Shown: positions 8,639 to 16,486, counted from the first letter of the stretch. The stretch is 20,093 nucleotides of DNA from Pseudodesulfovibrio sp. (GCA_022712815.1 JAFLJW010000130.1:1-20093), one strand, 5' to 3'. Notes: generated from the sequence alone by a model not told the origin. Made by a program: numbers and translations.

Positions 8639-11600
8639 TTATTTTATGCCCAGATCGGCTCTGTGCTTTGGTACACCCGTCTTGCCGTCTTTGTCCTTGC
8701 GTCGGTCAAGCAGGAATACACGCTCTGTCAGTCCGGGCTCTTTCTTGAGGATATGCTTCTTGACTGACAAGGCGCGGCGTCTGGCCAGAGCATTGAGGTC
8801 ATCGTCCGTAACTTTAATCTTGGTAATGATGAATTTTTCCATGAATTCTATGGGTTGCCTGTCTGTCATGAACAGGGTGGTGGGCTTGACTCCTTCAGGG
8901 TCCGGCTCATCCGCGTATGCCTCAAAGAGGAATTCGCCGTATTCTTCAGGTGTGATGACCATGGCTTCGACTGTTTTTTCTGCTTTTTCCTTGCGGTTGA
9001 GCGAGTCATATTTCTGCTGTTTGAGCTTGTTTTCAAAGAGGACTTTCATCAGACCACCGTGGTCGGCAACCGGATCGATCACGCCGTCCACTTCGAGCTT
9101 GAGTTTCTCTCTTTCCTTGAGGGCCTTGACCGTGGTCTCCAGTTTTTGCAGACCTCCTGCGTCAAGGGTGTGCCTACCCGGCTCAAAGATCACAAAGTCC
9201 ATATTTGCATCATCGCCGCTCCCGAAGAGGGAGCCGATCAGAGTGAAAGGGGAGGCCAGAGCCTTGAACATTATGCTGACGATGGCCTTGAAGACGATAC
9301 CGCCTATGCGGAAATCAGGATCATCCAGTCTGCCGCGGATGGGCAGGTTGAGCTCCAGATCCCCGTTGCCGTCCTGCAAAATGGACAGGCCGAATTTGAT
9401 GGGGACATTGGGTGCGTCCGGTCGTTTGTCCTTGGACCCCAGCACCAGTTGCTCGATGAAGAATTTGTTGTCTGCATTGAGTATCCAGTCGGCAGTCTTG
9501 AATTTCACGTCCGCATAGAGCCGCCCTTTCTCGATTGGGTAAGCCAGGTATTCGACGGTGTATGGAGATAGTGGAACCAGTTCCATGCCGCTTACGGAGA
9601 TGGACAGGTCAGAGTAGATGGGGGTGATGACCGGATTGAAAACACCGATGATGGATATGGGTGTTGGTCCGATCTTGGCCTTGAAGTCCATTTTGGGTCT
9701 GGCGGTCTGGGCCTGATCGATCTCGATGAGCACGAGGTTCATGTCGGTTACTTCCGTGAAATACACGGGCTGTACACTGGCATCACGGAAGCGGAGATGC
9801 CCGTCTGTCACGATGATTTTCCCGATATCCAGCGCATTGAAGAAGGCTTTTTCAGGCTTAGGCGCGGGGGCGGGCGCACTTGGTTCAGGTTTGGCTTTTC
9901 CTTTCCTTTTCTTTTTTTCTTCTTTTGAGATGGGCGGAGGTTCCGGGATGCGGAACGCCCGGCGGATATTGGAATGGCCGTTCTCATCAAAATCGATGGA
10001 GACCTTTGGACCAGCCAGATTAATTTCAGCGATGCTCAGTCGGTATGGATTGCTTGAGAAATGAATTCCCGCGAGCTGGAATTTGTCGATCCCGGCAAAT
10101 TCCCCATCGCCGCGGTTGTCCTTGAACTGTACCTTGTTCAGGGCCGTGTTGCCGGTGAGCTTGAACTGCGGTTTGTCGCCGCCCCTGAATGCATATTTCA
10201 GATCGGCAGAGGCCGAACCGCTGGCAAAGAGCAGCTCTGTATATTCACCGAGATGGCCGTCCAGAGGTCGCAGGCCGAGTCCCTTGAGATTGATGCTGCC
10301 CTGCGTCGTCACTGGGTCAAGGGTCGCCCCGCCTTTCACTGCCATGGAGCCGTGTCCGCCCCAGGCTGCGGACAACACATAGGCCATGGTGTTGTCTTTT
10401 TTCGTACTGACGTTATCCAGATCGAGCTTGAGTCCGTTAAAATCCAGATTGGCCGGATGCTTCAGGGTAGCGTCATGAAAGCTGAGTGCTCCCTGATCCA
10501 CGCGCACGGCAGTGATCGAAGCCACCCATTGTTTTTCCTGGGGATGTTCGCCCAAGGGCTGTTTGACAGGAGTCGGAGTCGGTTTGATCGGGGCTGCAAT
10601 CTTTGGTTTATCCGCAAAGAGGCGTTTCAGGTCGATGCGGCCATCCTTCTCCCTTACGAGCTTAACCACCGGGCCTGTGAGCCTGACCTCGGCGATGGTG
10701 ACGGTTTTCTCATTCAGGCTCATGGAGCCGCCCGTTACGTTCAGCGAGGTAAAGCCGAGGCTCGGCTTCTCGGCATCCGGCTTGCGCATCTGGAGATTCT
10801 GAATGTCGAGGGTTCCGTTGTTTATTGTCACACTGGGCGTGTTGTCGTTTATCCTGAAATCAATTTCAGCGGAAAAACCAGCCACACCTGAGTCAACTAT
10901 CATGGGCTGTATCTGGTCGAGGTACGGCTTGAACTCGGAGAACTCGAATCCCTTGGCCGTGATGGTCGCCTTGGCCCCGACAGGTTTCATGGTGCCAACA
11001 CCTTTCAAAGTGACGATCCCCTTCTTGCCTATGGACGCCACGAACTGGCTAGGTCTTTCTCCGTAGGTGCTGATTTCCGTTCCTTTGAAGGCAAAGTGGG
11101 AAAAGGTCCGCCTGAATCCACCGGGTACGGCCTTGTCTATCCATTCCAGTCTTCCCTCTTTGACCTCGAAGTGGCGAATGTCCAGATTCAGGGCGGCTTC
11201 AGCCTGCCCGGTCGTTTTGATTCTGGGACCGGCTTCGGCCAGTTCGGAGCCGGGGAAATATTCGGCCCAGTTGATGGAGTTGTCCTTGTACCTGATGACC
11301 TTGAAAAAAGGCTTGTCCATGACAACGCTTTTGAGGATCAGTTCCTTGTCTCCCACAGAGAATTTTTCCATCTCAAAGGAGAGTTTCTTGAGCGAGAGGA
11401 CGTGCCCATCACCAGGAGCATCCAGTTCCAGATCGGTCAGCGTACCTCCGCCGCCAAGGAAGAGATTGAGGCTTTGTGCATCGGGCCGTTCAAAGAAGAG
11501 AGAAATATTGGAGGTGAACCGTCCCTTGCCGAGTTTGAGTGGTGTTTCAATGGGGATGTAGGTCCAGTATTGGTCAAGGTCCACATTCACCGCGCCAAGC

Positions 11601-12364
11601 TCGAATTCGGTTCGCAATGTGTCGTGGAATGGGAGCGTGCGTCCCTTGAGTTCCACCGGGTCGCCGTTGACCACTGCGGTGAATTTGGGCTGGGTGAATT
11701 CCTCGCGCAGACTCGCGAAGTTCGACGTGAACGGAACCAGCAGAAAAATGTCGGAGATGACGTGTTTTTTGTGATGCTGTCTGTCGTCGAAAACAATGGT
11801 GGCGTTGGTCATTTCAAAGCCATACAGGGCGAACGGGAAGACAGCGTCTGCTTTTTTTTCGTCGCTGGCCTGTGCTTCCTGTTCTTTTTCAGGAGCACCG
11901 AACAAATCAGAAATGGAGTATCTCCCATTTCCGAAAAAGGTGATATCGACCTTGAAATTGTTCAATCGCAAGTGGGAGATGACCGGGGCCAGTTTCCATA
12001 TGGATGAGATGCCCGGCGAGACATCAAGGGAACCCACGGCCAGAAGGTCACCGTCACCCTCAAGCTTGCGTACCCTGAGTCCTGTGATTTGCAGACGCAA
12101 CGTGAGGGGATTGAAAGTGACGTTCTCTATGGAGGTGGTCCGGTTCAAGCCGTCTGCAAGTTTGCTCTGGGTGATGTCCTTGACAAGGGGAGGGATGACG
12201 AAAAATCCGATCAACGTGTAGGCTGTGAATGTGGTCAGCAACCAGAAGGCGATACGCCGAATTCGGGGAGTGGCACAGGGGATTTTATCCAGAAAAGAGA
12301 GCATATTCAGTCCGCTTGATTGAGGGTGATTTTGCACATTTATGAAGATAGCCCAATTCGTCAT
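8639..12364 (-). CDS. DUF748 (AsmA-like) envelope protein
   Basis: 1241 residues. A short N-terminal cytoplasmic tail and one membrane anchor (about 39-60, IAFWLLTTFTAYTLIGFFVI) are followed by a long periplasmic region typical of DUF748. It starts ENVTFNPLTLRLQITGLRV and has repeated beta-strand units of the type 'L.IrnF.v..g.l.w.D'. Two low-complexity linkers interrupt it: a Pro-rich one near 583-606 and a Lys/Pro/Ala-rich one near 812-845. The end (about 1192-1228, LNALARRRALSVKKHIL...R) resembles a worn OmpA-like segment. DUF748 proteins belong to the AsmA/TamB-like group linked to outer-membrane homeostasis and lipid traffic; the role here is inferred. The ATG at 12362-12364 has GGTGAAGG before it; the ATG at 12302-12304 (residue 21) is an alternative start. 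It lies about 125 bp upstream of the kinase gene. Confidence 0.85.
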   Translation of the reverse strand: MTNWAIFINVQNHPQSSGLNMLSFLDKIPCATPRIRRIAFWLLTTFTAYTLIGFFVIPPLVKDITQSKLADGLNRTTSIENVTFNPLTLRLQITGLRVRKLEGDGDLLAVGSLDVSPGISSIWKLAPVISHLRLNNFKVDITFFGNGRYSISDLFGAPEKEQEAQASDEKKADAVFPFALYGFEMTNATIVFDDRQHHKKHVISDIFLLVPFTSNFASLREEFTQPKFTAVVNGDPVELKGRTLPFHDTLRTEFELGAVNVDLDQYWTYIPIETPLKLGKGRFTSNISLFFERPDAQSLNLFLGGGGTLTDLELDAPGDGHVLSLKKLSFEMEKFSVGDKELILKSVVMDKPFFKVIRYKDNSINWAEYFPGSELAEAGPRIKTTGQAEAALNLDIRHFEVKEGRLEWIDKAVPGGFRRTFSHFAFKGTEISTYGERPSQFVASIGKKGIVTLKGVGTMKPVGAKATITAKGFEFSEFKPYLDQIQPMIVDSGVAGFSAEIDFRINDNTPSVTINNGTLDIQNLQMRKPDAEKPSLGFTSLNVTGGSMSLNEKTVTIAEVRLTGPVVKLVREKDGRIDLKRLFADKPKIAAPIKPTPTPVKQPLGEHPQEKQWVASITAVRVDQGALSFHDATLKHPANLDFNGLKLDLDNVSTKKDNTMAYVLSAAWGGHGSMAVKGGATLDPVTTQGSINLKGLGLRPLDGHLGEYTELLFASGSASADLKYAFRGGDKPQFKLTGNTALNKVQFKDNRGDGEFAGIDKFQLAGIHFSSNPYRLSIAEINLAGPKVSIDFDENGHSNIRRAFRIPEPPPISKEEKKKRKGKAKPEPSAPAPAPKPEKAFFNALDIGKIIVTDGHLRFRDASVQPVYFTEVTDMNLVLIEIDQAQTARPKMDFKAKIGPTPISIIGVFNPVITPIYSDLSISVSGMELVPLSPYTVEYLAYPIEKGRLYADVKFKTADWILNADNKFFIEQLVLGSKDKRPDAPNVPIKFGLSILQDGNGDLELNLPIRGRLDDPDFRIGGIVFKAIVSIMFKALASPFTLIGSLFGSGDDANMDFVIFEPGRHTLDAGGLQKLETTVKALKEREKLKLEVDGVIDPVADHGGLMKVLFENKLKQQKYDSLNRKEKAEKTVEAMVITPEEYGEFLFEAYADEPDPEGVKPTTLFMTDRQPIEFMEKFIITKIKVTDDDLNALARRRALSVKKHILKKEPGLTERVFLLDRRKDKDGKTGVPKHRADLGIK

Positions 12365-12383
12365 CCTTCACCAGATCATTAGA

Positions 12384-12412
12384 AGCATATTCTGCTGTTT
12401 ATGGGATGTGAA
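12384..12412 (-). promoter_or_regulatory. Candidate sigma-70 promoter for the DUF748 gene
   Basis: Read on the minus strand: TTCACA (12412-12407, 5/6 of -35), 17 bases, TATGCT (12389-12384, 4/6 of -10). The start would be near 12377, giving only a 12-base leader before the ATG at 12364 and a 73-base leader before the alternative ATG at 12304. Confidence 0.35.
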
Positions 12413-12508
12413 GGAGGAGGATGCGGCGCGGTGTGACAAGCCGCTGCCCGTGCATGAGACACGTGCATCAGTGTTCCTTATGGGGAAGCGGACATGAATT
12501 TTGCTAGG

Positions 12509-12527
12509 CATTGTCAATTTGACAATG
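12509..12527. repeat. Perfect 19-bp palindrome, possible operator
   Basis: CATTGTCAATTTGACAATG: two 9-base arms around a single central base. It lies 145 bp upstream of the DUF748 start. The one-base centre excludes an RNA hairpin, so a dimeric DNA-binding protein site is the natural reading. The factor is unknown. Confidence 0.45.
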
Positions 12528-12976
12528 TTTTCATCTTTGCCAGTTCGTCCAATTGCTCTGAAATCATCGAGAACGGATTCGGCCTGCGGCTTTCCTGTTC
12601 CATTAATTACATTAGCTATTTGATAAAATCTGGAGTTGGTTGTGTCGGCAAAAGCCATGACAGCGGCCTGTAGTTCCAGCGGGCCGACATGGTTTGGTTG
12701 CCTGTGTTGAGACGGTTGTTGTTCATGGTGATGAAGGCTGTGGAGGGCGGAGCCGTCTTTCTGCTGCCATCGCACCCGCTCAGGAGATTTAATTCATTTC
12801 CCCATATCCCAGAATCACTCTAATGGGGAAGAATGGTCAGCTTTTTTCTGGTATTCAACCTGACTCTGGCAGATTGCGTAAAAATCACACAAAAAAGACC
12901 GGTGCAAACGATATCGGAGGGAGTTTTTTAGACCAAAACTCTCCACATCATTTTGACCTTTCTTACAACGGTGACC

Positions 12977-15586
12977 CTAGACAAAAGCGATATCGTCCAC
13001 ATGCACGGTGTCGCCCGTGACCTGGAACATGTCCACGGCAGCGGTCGCGCCAGTGCCGTCCGAGTCGTACCAGAGGTGGTCCGCTTCATAGATGAAGCAG
13101 GCATCCGAGACATCCACCGAATCGGATGCGGTAAAGAAGTGATCTGCGGCCAGATTGCCGATGGCGGACTGACCAAAGTCACTGAAGGAAAAGTTGAACG
13201 TATCATCGGCATGGCTGAAATCAGTGATGGAATCGCCGCCGTCACTTGAGATGCCGTAATAGAAAGTATCGCTTCCTGTGCCACCGGTAAGGGTGTCGTG
13301 CCCGACTCCTCCTTCAAGCAGATCGTTGCCGTCGAATCCTGAGATGGTGTCGGCACCGCGCCAGCCAAACAGACTGTTGTCAGCGGTATTGCCGATGATG
13401 GTGTCGTTGCCGTCTCCGGTGTGCACGTTTTCGATGATCGTCCCCGCGCTGATGGTCATTGCGGCCCCGTTAATCGTGCTGACATCGCCCGGTGTCAGGT
13501 CGATTGTGCTGGCGGATGTAACTGCCGAGGCGTTGATGGTATCCGTGCCATCTGTGTCGGTGATCGTCTGCCTGCCCATATCATCATCTGCCATTGCCGA
13601 GTACTCGTTGGTGAACACGTACAGGTCGTTGGTGGTGACGGTATCGCCGTAAAGTGTCAGGGTCCATGAATCCAGGGTGCCCGTATTGCCGCTGACCGTG
13701 TCTGTGACCTCAAGGGTCCAGTTGCCCTGGCCGTGTTCGCCAAAGACCATGACCGTTTTGAAGGTCCACGTACTCGATGAAACAAAAGTTCCTGCCATGG
13801 CATCCTTGTAGTCTGCGACAGTCTGTTTTGCGTGTTCGGCCAGATAGTCAAACGTGGGATGATAAAAAATCGTACTCGAGATTCCACCAGGAGAAGTCAG
13901 GGTCATCTCGAGATCGGTGAACGAGTGATGGTCCATTGTTATGGTCACCAGAGCCTGCTGGACGAGAATGTCGGTTCCCATGGTGACTGTGGAGGTCAAC
14001 GAACTGCCTGTATTGTCCGGGATGGCCTGATTCGGGGTGACCGAGGCGACTTGTGTGACCTGGTTGGCGTAGGTGTGCTGTCCGTAATCCCAGGATTCCG
14101 CCATGCGGACCGCTGCTGTGGCATCCACCAGCCCGAAGCCGTAGTCGTGGCTGGCGTGCATTCCGCCGCCGTTCCAGTTGGTTGCGCTGTTGATCGCCCA
14201 GTCCAGCCTGTCGGACGAGGCATCCATGTCATCGGTTTTGACGGCGGTGTAAGCGAGGATGGACTGCACGTCGCGGTAGCCGAGGTCCGGGTTGGCTTCA
14301 AGCATGAGGGCTACGACTCCGCTGACTATCGGAGTCGAAAAGGATGTGCCACTTGAGGTCGCAAAGTCGCTGGAGCTTTCAGCCCCGTCGGGTGGAGTCT
14401 GGTCGGTGGAAAGGATATCTACGCCTGGAGCCGTCACCAGAATGTTTGGCCCGGCACAACTGAACTCTGCGAACTCACCGGTTGCACCGACTGCTCCCAC
14501 CGTAAGGGTGTAGGGGGAGTTGTTCATGGAGTAATAGGTGGACATGATCCCTTCGCCGCGCTCATTGGAGGCGCAGAACGTGGTGACGGTTCCCAGACCA
14601 CCGCGTCCATTTTGGGCAATGTTTTCAAGGGCGGTAGCTATGTCGGGACTCGAGTCAAACGGCTGGAAAGTCCAGCTATTGCTGCACACATCGACATTCA
14701 CGGCTTTTTCAAGAGCCGCACCGACTTCTGTTCGGATATCACCCATCAAGCTGGTAATACTGGCTTCATAAGCCACACCCATTATTCCGTAATTATTCTT
14801 GGCCGCACCGATAAGACCAGCCACCATGGTTCCATGGTTGGCAGAAGATGAGGCTGGCTTGCCGTCGTTCGTACCGAGTGTGGCGTTATAGTCCAGATCG
14901 AACAGGTAATTGGCATTCAGTTCCTTGTGGTTATAATCAATGCCAGTATCACATACGGCTACCTTTACGCCTTTTCCCGTGAAGTCTTCCCAGGCCTTGG
15001 TGACATTGATGTCTACTCCGCCGGTTGTATTCTTGAGATACCATTGCTGCGTAAACATCGGGTCATATCCGGTGGATGGTGCAGTGTCATTTGTGTCGTT
15101 CGTATTGTTGTCGTGAGAATTGTCCGAATCGTAGCTCCATACCGGAGTAGGCATCAACTCCGGGAGGATCGGCATTTCAGGAAAGGCGACTTTCGGGATC
15201 ATCGGACCGAAGCTCTCCTGATCATCGAAAGAGTCCAGCGCATTTCCTCCGAACAGGGCTGGCAGGTCATCGTCTCCCCCCTGCGCACCAAACAGCATTT
15301 CGTCAGGGCCTTCGTCTCCCATATCCATGAGATCATCAAGGTTCACAAAGGCCTGCTCTGCAAATTGTTCCCATGCGGAATAGCTGCCCTGCGCCTCAAA
15401 AACACCGCCCTCCGGGTCAAGCACCGAGCCGATAAGGGGGCCGGGATCTGAGCCGAAAAGAGCCTCTCCGTCTGCTGGTTGCGTGGGCGGAGAAGTGTCT
15501 TGCGGCTGCCCTTGTTCCGAGGACTCAGGGGGGCCGAAATCGGGAGTTTCCGGGGCAGGAGTGGTAGAATCGGCTTTGGTATTCAT
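12977..15586 (-). CDS. Secreted subtilisin-like (S8) protease with P-domain and RTX repeats
   Basis: 869 residues. There is no N-terminal signal peptide. Residues 1-170 are acidic, Pro/Gly/Asp-rich and do not resemble the usual I9 propeptide. The S8 domain is about 175-495 with Asp213 (AVCDTGIDYNH), His251 (ANHGTMVAG), oxyanion Asn341 and Ser415 (GTSFSTP). A P/Homo-B domain lies at about 515-648 (TLTSPGG, GNWTLEVTDTVSGNTG, LDSWTLTLYG). RTX repeats (GDGNDTIIG, GFDGNDLLEG, GVGHDTLTG) lie at about 722-775. A serralysin-like C terminus (HLWYDSDGTG ... DDIAFV) follows. This is the layout of a type I secretion substrate that folds extracellularly on calcium. The start is supported by AGGAAG five bases before the ATG. 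It is last in a minus-strand group behind the Nif11-RTX peptide and its truncated copy. No ABC/MFP/TolC genes are in view. Confidence 0.93.
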   Translation of the reverse strand: MNTKADSTTPAPETPDFGPPESSEQGQPQDTSPPTQPADGEALFGSDPGPLIGSVLDPEGGVFEAQGSYSAWEQFAEQAFVNLDDLMDMGDEGPDEMLFGAQGGDDDLPALFGGNALDSFDDQESFGPMIPKVAFPEMPILPELMPTPVWSYDSDNSHDNNTNDTNDTAPSTGYDPMFTQQWYLKNTTGGVDINVTKAWEDFTGKGVKVAVCDTGIDYNHKELNANYLFDLDYNATLGTNDGKPASSSANHGTMVAGLIGAAKNNYGIMGVAYEASITSLMGDIRTEVGAALEKAVNVDVCSNSWTFQPFDSSPDIATALENIAQNGRGGLGTVTTFCASNERGEGIMSTYYSMNNSPYTLTVGAVGATGEFAEFSCAGPNILVTAPGVDILSTDQTPPDGAESSSDFATSSGTSFSTPIVSGVVALMLEANPDLGYRDVQSILAYTAVKTDDMDASSDRLDWAINSATNWNGGGMHASHDYGFGLVDATAAVRMAESWDYGQHTYANQVTQVASVTPNQAIPDNTGSSLTSTVTMGTDILVQQALVTITMDHHSFTDLEMTLTSPGGISSTIFYHPTFDYLAEHAKQTVADYKDAMAGTFVSSSTWTFKTVMVFGEHGQGNWTLEVTDTVSGNTGTLDSWTLTLYGDTVTTNDLYVFTNEYSAMADDDMGRQTITDTDGTDTINASAVTSASTIDLTPGDVSTINGAAMTISAGTIIENVHTGDGNDTIIGNTADNSLFGWRGADTISGFDGNDLLEGGVGHDTLTGGTGSDTFYYGISSDGGDSITDFSHADDTFNFSFSDFGQSAIGNLAADHFFTASDSVDVSDACFIYEADHLWYDSDGTGATAAVDMFQVTGDTVHVDDIAFV

Positions 15587-15613
15587 AGTATCTTCCTGAT
15601 TGGAGATAACGGG

Positions 15614-15754
15614 TTATCTCTTCTGCACACAGGTCCAGACCTCTTTCGAGGTCACGGGCAGGGAAAAGCTCTTACCCAACAGGACAACTTCGGTTGCCAG
15701 TTCGTCCTGATTGTCATTGATCTTCCGGTATGAAGAAGTCGCATCGGCATTCAT
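15614..15754 (-). pseudogene. Truncated second copy of the Nif11-type leader
   Basis: A 46-codon frame starting MNADATSSYRKINDNQ and ending EVWTCVQKR, then TAA (15616-15614). It matches the leader of the upstream peptide: YRKIND/YQKINE, DELATEVVLLG/EELANEIVRLG, SFSLPVT/GFCLPVT. Relative to that leader it lacks 36 bases between two ATCAG direct repeats, and after GTGACC..GAAGTC it departs, consistent with a one-base loss and early stop. The LSDDELE, double-glycine and RTX parts are therefore missing. It keeps a good ribosome site (AAGGAAAG, six bases before the ATG), so a short peptide could still be made. It lies 27 bp before the protease start and in the same frame. Either a decayed duplicate or a minimal leader-only peptide; decay is favoured. 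Confidence 0.6.
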
Positions 15755-15845
15755 TTATGTCTTTCCTTGTTCCGGTGTTGCTACATTTTATGATCCCTAC
15801 GAGCCGGGAAAGTTTCATTTCCAGGCAAAAGAATCAATTTTTCTG
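15755..15845 (-). repeat. Upstream repeat, copy 2 (before the truncated leader)
   Basis: The 80 bases before the truncated leader align with those before the intact leader (16237-16327). Shared pieces include GGAA near the start codon and, on the plus strand, TTCC-(A/G)-GGCAAAA followed by CAATTTTT. CAATTTTT begins 81 bases from the start codon in both copies. This points to duplication of leader plus 5' region as one unit. Confidence 0.55.
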
Positions 15846-15864
15846 AACGGATGCCAAGACTTTT

Positions 15865-16236
15865 TCATTGGTCCTCTCCATCTTCGCCCTCCAGAAGGTC
15901 GGCGTCGCCCTTTCCGGACAGCATGTCATTTCCGACGCCGTCAGCCAGTACGTCATTCCCTCCGGTCCCATGAAGATAGCTATCCTGGTCCTCATCGCCC
16001 TTAGCTCCGGTCTTACCCCCGACAACCATTTCCAGTTCGTCGTCACTTAGTTCGGTATTCGGTTTGCTTGCAAGGTATGCCAGGACTTCTTCCGGGGTCA
16101 CGGGCAGGCAAAACCCCTCGCCCAGCCGGACGATCTCGTTTGCCAGTTCTTCCTGATCGGTGATGGCCGAGAGCCTGGCACTGATGGCCTGATGCTCGTT
16201 GATCTTTTGATATAAAGCAGGAGCATTGGTATTCAT
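15865..16236 (-). CDS. Nif11-type double-glycine leader peptide fused to mini-RTX repeats
   Basis: 123 residues. Residues 1-74 match the Nif11/TIGR03798 leader type of ribosomal peptides: YQKINEHQAISARLSAITDQ, ANEIVRLGEGF, TPEEVLAYL, LSDDELEMVVGG, with the double glycine at 73-74. After a short linker (KTGAKGDEDQDSYLH) come nine-residue units GTGGNDVLA (90-98), DGVGNDMLS (99-107), GKGDADLLE (108-116) and GEDGEDQ (117-123). These follow the RTX calcium-roll consensus GGxGxDxLx. The chain stops in the repeats, with none of the ~50-residue C-terminal signal of classical RTX proteins. Export through a peptidase-containing ABC transporter with cleavage after GG is inferred. The ribosome site GGAAGG is six bases before the ATG. 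A promoter with a TetR-type dyad lies upstream; the RTX protease lies downstream. The core has one Ser and one Thr and no Cys, so a lantibiotic is unlikely. Confidence 0.8.
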   Translation of the reverse strand: MNTNAPALYQKINEHQAISARLSAITDQEELANEIVRLGEGFCLPVTPEEVLAYLASKPNTELSDDELEMVVGGKTGAKGDEDQDSYLHGTGGNDVLADGVGNDMLSGKGDADLLEGEDGEDQ

Positions 16237-16327
16237 CTATGGCCTTCCGTATTTAGTTCTTGTTGTCTTTCATGGAGGTTTTCGGAGAGGAGAAAACCCA
16301 CTTCCGGGCAAAAAACCAATTTTTTTT
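16237..16327 (-). repeat. Upstream repeat, copy 1 (before the intact leader)
   Basis: Partner of the block at 15755-15845: TTCCGGGCAAAA and CAATTTTT at the same distance from the start codon, with one small length difference inside. It is part of the untranslated leader of the peptide gene and could carry a translational control element; no hairpin stands out. Confidence 0.55.
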
Positions 16328-16401
16328 GCGTACAAGTCCGTTTTCAGCAGCCGTGCAATCTTCCAGCCCACTTGGTTTCGCGCCATGCGAGAGGGCTTAC
16401 T

Positions 16402-16417
16402 CTGAACGACTGTTCAG
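16402..16417. promoter_or_regulatory. CTGAAC-N4-GTTCAG dyad, candidate TetR operator
   Basis: Perfect six-base arms around GACT. It sits immediately downstream of the -10 of the peptide promoter and covers the predicted start near 16415. That is a repressor position. The TetR-type gene ends 70 bp upstream. Confidence 0.5.
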
Positions 16418-16421
16418 TCTA

Positions 16422-16450
16422 AGTGTACTAAATGACAGGGGAAAGATCAA
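16422..16450 (-). promoter_or_regulatory. Sigma-70 promoter for the leader-RTX peptide gene
   Basis: Minus strand: TTGATC (16450-16445, 4/6), 17 bases, TACACT (16427-16422, 4/6). Predicted start near 16415 leaves about 180 bases of untranslated leader before the ATG at 16236. Confidence 0.45.
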
Positions 16451-16486
16451 GGCGTGGAACAGGAGAGGAGGAAGTTGTTTTTGTTG

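Larger units (their letters stand above)
12365..12976. other. 612-bp non-coding gap between the subtilase and DUF748 genes
   Basis: No convincing gene. An open frame at 12368-12775 (-) has a GTG start without a ribosome site and an unnatural composition. The gap holds a candidate promoter for the DUF748 gene (12384-12412), a perfect 19-bp palindrome (12509-12527) and a GAGTTTT/AAAACTC hairpin (12921-12941). That hairpin lies 36 bases past the protease stop and has no U-tract on the transcribed strand. No strong intrinsic terminator for the protease operon was found. Confidence 0.5.

Noticed and set aside
8625..9518. Long plus-strand open frame (297 codons) opposite the DUF748 gene
   Set aside because: Ser/Arg-rich translation typical of the antisense of a real gene; the minus frame shows clear DUF748 features over the whole span.
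11096..12007. Plus-strand open frame of 303 codons opposite the DUF748 gene
   Set aside because: Antisense shadow with no recognisable domain and no ribosome site; the minus-strand gene is continuous here.
12368..12775. Minus-strand open frame of 135 codons just before the DUF748 gene
   Set aside because: GTG start without a ribosome site, composition unlike a protein (His/Gln-rich start, SGLSHRAASSSFTSHKQQN end), and it covers the DUF748 promoter and the palindrome.
12921..12941. Terminator of the protease gene (GAGTTTT/AAAACTC)
   Set aside because: A stem is present, but the minus strand has no U-tract after it, so it cannot be called an intrinsic terminator.
15865..16236. Lanthipeptide or other modified bacteriocin precursor
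   Set aside because: The core after GG has no Cys, one Ser and one Thr, and consists of RTX units; no LanM, radical SAM or YcaO gene is nearby. The leader resemblance is kept, the lantibiotic reading is not.
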